A stretch of 54,984 nt of DNA from Solobacterium sp. GTDB taxonomy: Bacteria > Bacillota_I > Bacilli_A > Erysipelotrichales > Erysipelotrichaceae. Shown in pieces: positions 26,300-33,152 of the stretch. Below the pieces are notes generated by a model that searched no databases, was not told the origin of the DNA, and saw nothing but the letters and a program-made list of their open reading frames with translations. A program made the position numbers and the translations under genes. The stretch lies in NCBI GenBank assembly GCA_017432325.1, contig JAFRJJ010000064.1, forward strand, positions 1 to 54,984, read 5' to 3'. How positions within the stretch are numbered: position 1 is the stretch's first letter; every line of letters starts with the position of its first letter.

Positions 26300-27379
26300 A
26301 TGATGAAGGAAAAGCTGGAAAGGATGACAGATCAGGTGAAAAAAGTGGATTTAGATAAAATCTCTTTCAATTTACTTGAAGCTGTAAAACAATTGGCTGT
26401 GTATGACACAAAGATAAAAGACTCAAGCATTGAAAAATTTTATCTTCCAAGACTGGAACAAATTGAAGCTCTGTCTTCTATGAAAATCGAAGGAACACAA
26501 ACAACAATGAGCGATGTTATTGCTAGTGATGTTTTCCCAGACTCTAAGAATTCTGATCTACTTGAAGTTTACAATCATAATAACGCACTGCTTAGAGGGG
26601 CCAGGTCTGTAAAAGTGGACGGTGGTTTTACGAATGAAAACATAAAAGATCTACACAAAACAATGCTGACAGGGATTCGCCATAAGAATAAGAATATCAA
26701 TTTAGGTGAGTATAAGTCGGAGGATAACAAAATTGTCAGTGAAACAAAAACCGTCATTTATTATCCTCCTCATTCATATGAGGTGCCGGATTACATGAAT
26801 GACTTGATCTTATTTATGAACTCAGCAAATTATGTATATCATCCTCTTGTGAACGCAGCGCTGTTGCATGCACAGTTTGAGTCTATTCATCCGTTTGATG
26901 ATGGAAACGGCAGAGTCGGTAGAATGCTGATACCTCTCTATCTTTATAAGACTGATGTGATCAGTGCACCGATGTTCTATATCAGTGAGGCAATTGAAAA
27001 AGACAAGATACAATATTATCGAAACTTAACAAACAGTCGTACGCTGGATATGAATCTTTGGATAAATTATTTTTTGCAGAAATGTATCGATCAGGCAAAA
27101 AAACACATCAAGTACTTTCAGGATCTTGAGACTATTCATAAGGAAGTATCCAAGTTGATCAAAGAGAATATCTCCTCACAGAAAAATATGGAACTTATTG
27201 ATGCCTTGTTTAATTATCCTCAACTGACCGCAAAAAAACTTTCTGAGGAGATGAATGTGTCGAAGACACAAGCATTACGGTATCTGAAGGCACTAGAAGG
27301 ATTAGGAATATTATATCCTGATCAGAAAATCAGAAACACTTCTTATTATTTTGAAGCATATTTAAAACTCCTAATCTAG
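26300..27379 (+). CDS. Fic family protein (AMPylase) with C-terminal winged helix
   Basis: 359 aa. The Fic motif HPFDDGNGRVGR (His near 196) is intact. The (S/T)xxxE(G/N) inhibitory motif SMKIEG (about 60) lies N-terminal, so this is a class II auto-inhibited Fic. The C-terminus (about 300-359) looks like a winged helix (LTAKKLSEEMNVSKTQALRY). It should transfer AMP from ATP to a protein hydroxyl. Start ATG 26300 or 26303. Codon use is AT-rich compared with host genes. No separate antitoxin is seen, in line with built-in inhibition. Confidence 0.88.
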   Translation: MMKEKLERMTDQVKKVDLDKISFNLLEAVKQLAVYDTKIKDSSIEKFYLPRLEQIEALSSMKIEGTQTTMSDVIASDVFPDSKNSDLLEVYNHNNALLRGARSVKVDGGFTNENIKDLHKTMLTGIRHKNKNINLGEYKSEDNKIVSETKTVIYYPPHSYEVPDYMNDLILFMNSANYVYHPLVNAALLHAQFESIHPFDDGNGRVGRMLIPLYLYKTDVISAPMFYISEAIEKDKIQYYRNLTNSRTLDMNLWINYFLQKCIDQAKKHIKYFQDLETIHKEVSKLIKENISSQKNMELIDALFNYPQLTAKKLSEEMNVSKTQALRYLKALEGLGILYPDQKIRNTSYYFEAYLKLLI

Positions 27380-27425
27380 AGTTTTGAATATAAAAAACGC
27401 CGGCACTACGGCAATAGTTCCGGCA

Positions 27426-27473
27426 CGTCATGTTGTTTGATCAACAACTGAGTATTGATATTTTAACATGACG
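27426..27473. repeat. Inverted repeat with nested palindrome
   Basis: CGTCATGTT (27426-27434) and AACATGACG (27465-27473), with TTGTT-TGATC-AACAA inside. It follows the Fic gene and precedes the leader ORF. There is no T-run; it could be an operator or a processed hairpin. Confidence 0.55.
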
Positions 27474-27517
27474 ACTATTAAAAATCCATCCACATATGAT
27501 GGGGAAAGGAGGTCGTC

Positions 27518-27559
27518 ATGGAAACGATTATTATTGAAACACATATCAGATTGTCTTAA
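27518..27559 (+). CDS. 13-aa leader ORF
   Basis: METIIIETHIRLS after a near-perfect AAAGGAGGT (27505-27513). It stops 47 bp before the DUF4417 start. A hairpin (27572-27591) lies between the two. The strong ribosome site on so short an ORF suggests a regulatory leader; there is no run of one amino acid to mark classical attenuation. Confidence 0.4.
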   Translation: METIIIETHIRLS

Positions 27560-27571
27560 GACTGGCTTAGT

Positions 27572-27591
27572 AAGACTATTAAGTTAGTCTT
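27572..27591 (+). promoter_or_regulatory. Hairpin directly before the DUF4417 ribosome site
   Basis: AAGACTA (27572-27578) and TAGTCTT (27585-27591), one base before AGGAGG at 27593-27598. Ribosomes on the leader ORF could influence it. Confidence 0.45.
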
Positions 27592-27606
27592 CAGGAGGAA
27601 CAGAAA

Positions 27607-28338
27607 TTGAAAAAGTCTGTTCTTAAGAAACCAACTGATATTAAAGATGTCTTCGGTGCTTTCCTAGTTGAGAATGCACAGTTTTCTACAGGGAAGTACG
27701 ATATGCCGGTGGTCAGATCAAATATAGATGAATTACCGACCTCGTTGTTTTCATATCAGAAGGTTGGTAAGAGAAAACTGAGTTTGCCGCCGAGGACTGC
27801 ACTTCATTTCTTCAACTACGATTATATTTTCGATGGAAAATATGGAATTTGGAATGCCCTGATAAGAGGCGTCGAGTTTGAACGAGGATTTAATCTTAAA
27901 AAGTTAGAAGGATTCGACTGTATTATCGCGCCGGATTTCTCATTATATCTGGATATGCCGCTTGCGTGGCAGATCTGGAATGTATATCGTAGCAGAGTAG
28001 TAGTTTATGCGCTTCAGGAACTTGGATATAAGGTCATAGTAAACGCTCGTTGGACTGATGTGGCAAGCTATGAATTCTGCTTTGAAGGTATTGAAGAAAA
28101 ATCAATCGTGGCTGTAGGCAGCTATGGCTGCTCTAATAAGCTGGAGGACCGGAAACTTTTCGATTCAGGTTTGGTTGAACTGATAAAACGAGTTAAACCA
28201 GATGCAATTGTTATTTACGGTACTATAACTGATTCAATGAAAGATATTCTGGAAAAGAACAATCAGAAGTATTATGTCTTTCGATCCGATACTTCCGTTG
28301 CCATGGAGGAACATTGTCATGGGAATGAAAGCAAATAG
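27607..28338 (+). CDS. DUF4417 domain protein
   Basis: 243 aa. The segment GFDCIIAPDFSLYLDMPLAW, then QIWNVYRSR, is the DUF4417 signature; the end (VKPDAIVIYG) resembles the same family. Members are common on plasmids, phages and conjugative elements, with no settled function. It starts at TTG 27607, with AGGAGG 8 nt upstream. The C-terminus overlaps the start of the next gene by 20 nt, so they are coupled. Confidence 0.75.
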   Translation: MKKSVLKKPTDIKDVFGAFLVENAQFSTGKYDMPVVRSNIDELPTSLFSYQKVGKRKLSLPPRTALHFFNYDYIFDGKYGIWNALIRGVEFERGFNLKKLEGFDCIIAPDFSLYLDMPLAWQIWNVYRSRVVVYALQELGYKVIVNARWTDVASYEFCFEGIEEKSIVAVGSYGCSNKLEDRKLFDSGLVELIKRVKPDAIVIYGTITDSMKDILEKNNQKYYVFRSDTSVAMEEHCHGNESK

Positions 28339-28882
28339 CGGATTGTTTCACGGAACATTAGGGTCAACATTCGGCCTGGGTTCGGAGTCTCCCGAAAGCT
28401 ATACTGATAGAGGTATAGAAGTCCCGCAAAACGTTAAAAAGTGGATGAGTAAATTAAATCATAAGGGTGATATGATAGTCGGAAACAAAAGTGACTTTTC
28501 CGAAAAGGATGTAAGTATTCTGTCTAAAGAAACCGGAGTTGAATTTGCTCGCTTGACAGTAGGAGATAACACCTATTTAATCAGAGGCGATAAATCAGGG
28601 ACGGACATACCACCAGAAATTTTTAAAGATCTAAAGAAAAATGGAGGTACCCTGGATTTTCATAGTCATCCATATGATAACGATATTATCCCTTCTGGCT
28701 CTGACAGGAATCTAATGAAACAGCTAAAAAAGATTACAGGTCAGCAATCCAGTAAAATAGTAACACCTAACGGGATTTCAGCTATTTTCAATGAGTACGG
28801 AATCATTGAAACTGGTTCGGTTTCAAATCTGATTGATGAAAACACAAGAAGAATGTATGAAGAACTGTTTGGAGGTAAATAG
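28319..28882 (+). CDS. JAMM-motif protein, polymorphic-toxin-like
   Basis: 187 aa. FHSHP...SGSD gives the full JAMM zinc-protease pattern HxHP-x7-SxxD (His115, His117, Ser126, Asp129), with Glu75 in GVEFARL as the upstream acid. Residues 5-30 (SGLFHGTLGSTFG, then YTDRG) resemble the junction that precedes C-terminal modules of polymorphic toxins. No delivery domain precedes it, so it may be an orphan toxin module. The frame is open from 28274, but GGAGGA at 28304-28309 and the toxin-like start favour the ATG at 28319 (or 28325). The function is inferred. Confidence 0.65.
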   Translation: MGMKANSGLFHGTLGSTFGLGSESPESYTDRGIEVPQNVKKWMSKLNHKGDMIVGNKSDFSEKDVSILSKETGVEFARLTVGDNTYLIRGDKSGTDIPPEIFKDLKKNGGTLDFHSHPYDNDIIPSGSDRNLMKQLKKITGQQSSKIVTPNGISAIFNEYGIIETGSVSNLIDENTRRMYEELFGGK

Positions 28883-28884
28883 AA

Positions 28885-29172
28885 ATGCTTAACAAAGAGG
28901 AAGCAAAGATAAATGCATGTTATGCAATAGCGCAGTTATTTGGGTTGGATTATTTTAGAAATCATATCGAGAAATCGTGCGAAGCATTCTCAGAAGGAGA
29001 TAATGTAGATATGATGTATTTTCTCGGATTTGAAAATGACGGTGATTTATGGTCGGTTTTTGCAAAAGTAAACGTCAACAGAGAGACCAGAGAAATAACT
29101 TTCTTGGATTATAAAACGCCGGACGGAGTAAGGATGGAAAATCCAATAAGCCCAATCAGTTATACAAGCTAA
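28885..29172 (+). CDS. Small acidic protein, probable partner/immunity of the JAMM protein
   Basis: Not recognised. 95 aa, acidic, with no signal or membrane segment; the first half is helical, the second probably beta (WSVFAKVNVNRETREITFLD). It begins 2 nt after the stop of the JAMM gene, with GGAGG at 28871-28875 as ribosome site. Size and position fit an immunity protein; this is inference. Confidence 0.6.
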   Translation: MLNKEEAKINACYAIAQLFGLDYFRNHIEKSCEAFSEGDNVDMMYFLGFENDGDLWSVFAKVNVNRETREITFLDYKTPDGVRMENPISPISYTS

Positions 29173-29197
29173 ATCATTTCGAGGCATCATTATTCGA

Positions 29198-29254
29198 AGG
29201 GGCTGTTAAAAAACCTCGGTTAAATTAGCCGAAGTGAAACAGCCTCTTTTTTTC
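29198..29254 (+). terminator. Terminator of the DUF4417-JAMM operon
   Basis: AGGGGCTGTT (29198-29207) pairs with AACAGCCTCT (29238-29247), with an inner CGG/CCG stem, then T7. Confidence 0.8.
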
Positions 29255-29271
29255 ATTTGGATACGTAAAAA

Positions 29272-29307
29272 GAAGGAAAAAAGGCTCGGGGAATCGAACC
29301 CGGAGCC
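29272..29307 (-). terminator. Terminator of the 47-aa gene (T-arm-like hairpin)
   Basis: Minus strand: GGCTCCGGG, loop TTCGATT, CCCCGAGCC, then T6. The loop looks like a tRNA T-arm, but no other tRNA part is present, so a terminator is the better call. Confidence 0.65.
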
Positions 29308-29376
29308 AAATTCGGTAAAATGTCTTTGATCAGGAGACATATACCATGAAACATTTTAGCACGAGGCAGTGTTTTT

Positions 29377-29520
29377 TTAGCGGTACAGACTGATTGTTTC
29401 ATCGGACAGATTAAAAGCCTGCTTCTCCTGAAGGAACAGTTCGAGCAGTTCTTCTGCGTTCTTGTCTGTGTTGCTGAATACGATGGCGTCCGCGTTGATT
29501 TTTCCGATTCTCTTCTTCAT
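29377..29520 (-). CDS. 47-aa protein of element 2
   Basis: MKKRIGKINADAIVFSNTDK begins the product, which continues with a Glu/Leu-rich helix and ends ISLYR. AGGAGGTG lies 5-6 nt before the ATG and a terminator follows, so it looks like a real small gene, though it matches no family I know. Its promoter region contains the inverted pair ATCTTAC/GTAAGAT (29537-29558), the same motif that recurs in the element left ends. It could bind these sites and act as a directionality or regulatory factor; that is inference from position. Confidence 0.55.
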   Translation of the reverse strand: MKKRIGKINADAIVFSNTDKNAEELLELFLQEKQAFNLSDETISLYR

Positions 29521-29536
29521 TTTCCACCTCCTGAGT

Positions 29537-29558
29537 ATCTTACTTAAGCACGTAAGAT
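29537..29558. promoter_or_regulatory. Inverted GTAAGAT pair upstream of the 47-aa gene
   Basis: ATCTTAC (29537-29543), 8-nt spacer, GTAAGAT (29552-29558): a perfect 7-bp inverted repeat, 17 bp before the start codon. CACGTAAGATTAT also matches the outermost motif of the left-end repeats. Confidence 0.6.
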
Positions 29559-29605
29559 TATCCAGAAACCGGTCAAATGGAGCTTAGGATCTAACGCCAA
29601 CAAAA

Positions 29606-29646
29606 ATGAGATCCCAGTCTCCTTACTCAGAAGTCCAGGATCTCAT
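29606..29646 (-). terminator. Terminator of the element 2 tRNA-Leu
   Basis: ATGAGATCC / GGATCTCAT hairpin, T5 on the minus strand. Third copy of this tRNA-Leu terminator. Confidence 0.8.
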
Positions 29647-29662
29647 ATTTGCCCTTAAACAG

Positions 29663-29744
29663 TGAGGATAACAGGGCTCGAACCTGCACGGGTCACCCCA
29701 TCGGATCCTAAATCCGATGCGTCTGCCAATTCCGCCATATCCCC
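29663..29744 (-). tRNA. tRNA-Leu (anticodon UAG), carried by element 2
   Basis: 82 nt and nearly identical to the element 1 tRNA (25800-25881); T-arm reads CAGGTTCGAGCCCTG. Loop TTTAGGA, anticodon UAG, no encoded CCA. Its 5' side leads, through an 18-nt linker, into the 5' half of the split host tRNA, so it is probably transcribed from the host tRNA promoter. Confidence 0.92.
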
Positions 29745-29761
29745 ATTTGAAGCGCGTATAT

Positions 29762-29799
29762 TCCTAAATCTGGCGTGTCTGCCATTTCACCACATCCGC
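29762..29799 (-). pseudogene. 5' half of host tRNA-Leu(UAG)
   Basis: The minus strand reads acceptor GCGGATG, D-arm with GGCAGACACG, anticodon-stem strand CCAGA and loop TTTAGGA, then changes to element sequence (AATATACGCGC). It is the complement of the 3' half at 20516-20564. The overlap of the two halves is exactly the 7-nt anticodon loop. Confidence 0.88.
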
Positions 29800-29805
29800 A
29801 TAGAT

Positions 29806-29840
29806 ACAGGCACGTACATGCCGTGCCTGTTTATTTTATC
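29806..29840 (+). terminator. Hairpin between the split tRNA and the ATP-grasp operon
   Basis: ACAGGCACG, 7-nt loop, CGTGCCTGT, then TTATTTTAT on the plus strand. On the minus strand it lacks a T-run, so read-through from the ATP-grasp operon into the tRNA is possible. Confidence 0.6.
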
Positions 29841-29845
29841 ATGAA

Positions 29846-31033
29846 TTACTGTTTTTGCATGACGTATGCAGCGAAATGCTCAACTTCATCCAGTGTTTTG
29901 AACCTTGCAATGAAGTAATCATCAGCCATACCCTGCAGGATGCCGGGCATCCTTCCGGACATGCAGATGTGCTGTCCGTAATTGCGGTAGACATCGTCAT
30001 TTGAATGGACGTAGCTGCATCTGTCGCGCTTGCCGATAAAGACACAGTTCCATGAATGATCGATATGATCCGGTGATCCGTTGTCCCAGCAGACTTTGGC
30101 GTACATTCTGTAGAGGTCAACATCACACTCATAGTTCATCATATCGGGGATATAGCCGCCCGGTGTGCGCATATTGACTTCCAGTCCGATCAGGTCGCCT
30201 GTTTTTCCGAGTCCTTCCTTATCCTCTGTCATGCGGAAGTATTCCGTATGGAAGAATCTGGAACGGATGCCGAACTGCCGGATGACTTCAGATGCCTGGG
30301 TGTCGATATCTTCAGGAATATCGCGCAGGGAGTAGAAATAGTTTTCCGATCCTTCATTCAGTACATCCATGACAGATGATTTATAGACGTGACAAGTACG
30401 ATAGATGATCTTTCCGTCCTGATCGACCAGACCGTCATAGGACCAGATCTCACCGGTAATGAATTCCTCCATGATGTACTGCGCGGGCAGGTCCAGCGTG
30501 AAGAATTCCCTCAGCATGCCTTCGTCCTTGATCTTCCATGTGGCATTCGCTCCGACGCCGTCATCGGGTTTGACGATGACCGGATATCCGACTTCTTTGA
30601 TAAATGCCAGGGCATGGTCAAGATCACTGACAAGCTGGAATCTTGCTGTCTTGACACCGGCTTTCCGGTAGTAGTCCTTCATGGTGGACTTTTTCTTATA
30701 ACGCATGACAGCGACCTCATCATCACCGCTGGTGATGTTGAAGTCCGTACGCAGTCTTGCGTCCTGTTCCAGCCAGAATTCATTGTGTGATTCCAGCCAG
30801 TCGATCTTTCCGTATTTGTGAGCGAACCATGCGACAGCACGGTACATTTCATCATAATCGGCCAGTGAATTGACCTGGTAGTATTCCGTACAGGCATCCT
30901 TCATCTGCTGGGGAAGGTAGTCGTACGGATCTTCGGCAATGCACAGGGCATTGCCGCCCATCTGCTTCCAGGCTTTCGGGAACTGATAATATGTATCGGG
31001 GAATGTCGGTGAAATGAATACGAAATTGTTCAT
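29846..31033 (-). CDS. ATP-grasp enzyme, paralogue B
   Basis: 395 aa. The N-terminus FVFISPTFPDTYYQFPKAW starts a Rossmann-like pre-ATP-grasp domain. The ATP-grasp core includes GYPVIVKPDDGVGANATWKI (ATP-binding Lys), YIMEEFITGE and LEVNMRTPGGY, which holds the metal-binding Glu/Asn. It should ligate a carboxylate to an amine or thiol with ATP; the substrate is unknown. It is a close paralogue of the gene at 31810-33012, with colinear length and motifs. GGGAGG precedes the ATG. Last gene of the operon. Confidence 0.82.
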   Translation of the reverse strand: MNNFVFISPTFPDTYYQFPKAWKQMGGNALCIAEDPYDYLPQQMKDACTEYYQVNSLADYDEMYRAVAWFAHKYGKIDWLESHNEFWLEQDARLRTDFNITSGDDEVAVMRYKKKSTMKDYYRKAGVKTARFQLVSDLDHALAFIKEVGYPVIVKPDDGVGANATWKIKDEGMLREFFTLDLPAQYIMEEFITGEIWSYDGLVDQDGKIIYRTCHVYKSSVMDVLNEGSENYFYSLRDIPEDIDTQASEVIRQFGIRSRFFHTEYFRMTEDKEGLGKTGDLIGLEVNMRTPGGYIPDMMNYECDVDLYRMYAKVCWDNGSPDHIDHSWNCVFIGKRDRCSYVHSNDDVYRNYGQHICMSGRMPGILQGMADDYFIARFKTLDEVEHFAAYVMQKQ

Positions 31034-31054
31034 AGCATCCTCCCTTTTTTTTAT

Positions 31055-31810
31055 TCAGCAGATGAAGCCGACGTAGTAGGGCAGTTCCTGTCTCCACCAG
31101 GGCCAGTCATGCGCGACATCATAGCCCCAGAAATCGACCCATGCAGGTACATCCTTGTATCCGAAGAGTTCCTTCATGCGTTCGGCGTCTTCCTGCATCG
31201 GATGTTCCCAGGCACCGCGTCCGCAGCAGATGATCAGGTTCCGCTCACGGTACATCTGTACGTAGGGATGGTCATAGGGCATGCCGTTGATGTAGTCAAC
31301 AGGGGAGTTGGCATAGACCAGATCATCGAAATAATCCGGGAAGAACAGTCTGGCATTGTATGCGCCGGAAAGCGCGATGCATCCGGCAAAGATGTCCGGG
31401 CGTCTCAGCGCAAAGTTCAGGGCATGAGTGCCGCCCATGGAGCAGCCTGTCGTCATAATGCCGGAAGCGTAGTTTCCTCCATTGCACTCTGCGTTGATAT
31501 CAAAGATCCTCGGGCAGAGTTCATCGCAGATATAACGGACATATTCTTCCTGCGCTTCGATGCGCTTCCGGTTGTCCCAGCTGGTGGAAGACCAGCTGTT
31601 GTCATCGTTGGAATCGCAGCAGAAGAGCTGGATCCTGCCGGCATCGATGAAGTCCTGGATGCAGGCGATCATGCCGTTGTTTTCGAAATCAAAGAATCTG
31701 CCGCTCTGGGAAGGGAATACGAGCATCGGTCTTCCGGCATGCCCGTATACCTTGAATTCCATATCTCTGTGAAGATTCTGACTGTATTCGCGGTAATAAG
31801 CTGTATACAC
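31055..31810 (-). CDS. Alpha/beta-hydrolase esterase (esterase D-like)
   Basis: 251 aa. The nucleophile elbow GCSMGGTHAL (Ser near 118) sits in an esterase fold with the opening FKVYGHAGRPMLVFPSQSG; the C-terminal His lies in YDVAHDWPWW. Cytoplasmic. The start is a GTG that overlaps the TAG of the upstream ATP-grasp gene by one base, with AAGGAG upstream. A second ATP-grasp gene follows after 21 nt. Being sandwiched between two ligases suggests it trims or releases their product. Confidence 0.82.
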   Translation of the reverse strand: MYTAYYREYSQNLHRDMEFKVYGHAGRPMLVFPSQSGRFFDFENNGMIACIQDFIDAGRIQLFCCDSNDDNSWSSTSWDNRKRIEAQEEYVRYICDELCPRIFDINAECNGGNYASGIMTTGCSMGGTHALNFALRRPDIFAGCIALSGAYNARLFFPDYFDDLVYANSPVDYINGMPYDHPYVQMYRERNLIICCGRGAWEHPMQEDAERMKELFGYKDVPAWVDFWGYDVAHDWPWWRQELPYYVGFIC

Positions 31811-33012
31811 TATTTTCGTTCTCCTTCTTTTTTGTAAACATCTGCAGCAAATTTATTGACTTCCTTGATGGTGGTAAATCTTGCCATGTAGAATTCATTG
31901 CCCATGGCTGAAGACAGCAGATCTGGCATTCTGTCATGCATGCAGAGGTTCGGACCATAGTTCTTGTAGATATCGGACATGCTGGTCGTGTAGATGTACT
32001 TATCGCGTCTGCCGCAGTATACGCAGTAGTACGGACGCTCACCCTTATCGGATACGGTATTATCCATGCACATATGGGCATAGATGGAATATACGTCAAC
32101 ATTGTTTGCGAAGTTCATCATGTCAGGCGTATAGCCTCCCGGAGGACGCATGTTGACTTCCAGGCCTACCAGCTCGCCCTTCTTTCCGAGTCCCGGTTTG
32201 TCTTCCGTGAGACGGAAATACTCTGTATGGAAGAAACGGCCTTTGATGTTGAAGGCATGGATGACTTTCTGACCCATTTCCCTCAGGTCGGAAGGGATCT
32301 TCCTGACGGTATAGTAGAAGCACTCACCCTTGGAATTGACGATATCCATGACAGTTTCCGGGAATACCATGGAGCTTTCAAAGATGATGTTGTTGTTCTG
32401 GTCGGCAATTCCGTCATAAGTTTCGATATATCCGGGGATGAATTCCTCCATGATGTACTGTGTGCCGAGATCCTTTGTATAGAAATCAGCCAGTTCTTCA
32501 TCATTGGAGATCTTCCATGTGGCATTCGCGCCGACGCCGTTGTCCGGCTTGACAATCACAGGATATCCGACCTGCTCAACAAAGGCTTTGCCTTCTTCCA
32601 GCGTAGTCGTCAGATGATATCTGGCTACCGGAACGCCGGCCTTTTCATAGTAGGCCTTCATACCGGACTTGAACTTGTACCTTAATACATCGTCTGATTT
32701 GTCACCGCTGGTGATGTTGAAGTCCGTACGCAGCCTTGCGTCCTGTTCCAGCCAGAATTCGTTGTTGCTTTCCAGCCAGTCGATCTTTCCGTGCTTGTGG
32801 GCAAACCATGCGACAGCACGGTAGACCTCATCATAATCCTGCAGATTGCGTACCTGATAATACTCATCCATGGCATCTTTGAGCTCCTGTCGCAGGTTAT
32901 CGTAAGGATCTTCACCGATGCATAATGACGTGCCGCCGATCGCTTTCCAGGTCTTCGGGAACTGGTAATACTGGGGCGGGAATGTTGGAGATATAAACAC
33001 AAAATTTGTCAT
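31810..33012 (-). CDS. ATP-grasp enzyme, paralogue A
   Basis: 400 aa, first gene of the three-gene operon. FVFISPTFPPQYYQFPKTW at the start, then GYPVIVKPDNGVGANATWKI, YIMEEFIPGY and LEVNMRPPGGYTPDMM, mirror paralogue B throughout. The fold resembles the carbamoyl-phosphate-synthase-large-subunit-like ATP-grasp ligases. It probably joins small molecules, and the two copies may handle successive or alternative substrates. AAAGGAG precedes the ATG. The product is unknown. Confidence 0.82.
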   Translation of the reverse strand: MTNFVFISPTFPPQYYQFPKTWKAIGGTSLCIGEDPYDNLRQELKDAMDEYYQVRNLQDYDEVYRAVAWFAHKHGKIDWLESNNEFWLEQDARLRTDFNITSGDKSDDVLRYKFKSGMKAYYEKAGVPVARYHLTTTLEEGKAFVEQVGYPVIVKPDNGVGANATWKISNDEELADFYTKDLGTQYIMEEFIPGYIETYDGIADQNNNIIFESSMVFPETVMDIVNSKGECFYYTVRKIPSDLREMGQKVIHAFNIKGRFFHTEYFRLTEDKPGLGKKGELVGLEVNMRPPGGYTPDMMNFANNVDVYSIYAHMCMDNTVSDKGERPYYCVYCGRRDKYIYTTSMSDIYKNYGPNLCMHDRMPDLLSSAMGNEFYMARFTTIKEVNKFAADVYKKEGERK

Positions 33013-33127
33013 AAGTAAACTCCTTTTAGCTATCCTGTACCTGTTAATTTTATCATATGGCGTAACCGGATGCTTTGTTTTGCAGGATATTCATGTAAAA
33101 AATGTTACAGAAGCTGAAAAAATGAAA

Positions 33128-33146
33128 GCCCCTGTTCTGCAGGGGC
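33128..33146 (-). terminator. Terminator of the ApbE gene
   Basis: GCCCCTG / CAGGGGC stem, then TTTCATTTTTT on the minus strand. Confidence 0.8.
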
Positions 33147-33152
33147 GTTCGT

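Larger units (their letters stand above)
25899..29761. mobile_element. Element 2: tRNA-Leu anticodon-loop island (3.9 kb)
   Basis: It is bounded by TCCTAAA at 25899-25905 and 29762-29768, with the same left-end repeat and the same terminator-tRNA-Leu right end as element 1. Cargo is AT-rich: Fic enzyme, 13-codon leader ORF, DUF4417 protein, JAMM-motif protein and a small partner on the plus strand, and a 47-aa protein on the minus. No recombinase is visible. Confidence 0.82.

Noticed and set aside
29272..29307. tRNA fragment (T-arm with TTCGATT loop)
   Set aside because: No acceptor, D or anticodon parts nearby; T6 follows the stem, so it is a terminator.
29662..29844. 60-codon frame over the tRNA-Leu
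   Set aside because: It lies on a tRNA gene; a common false protein call.
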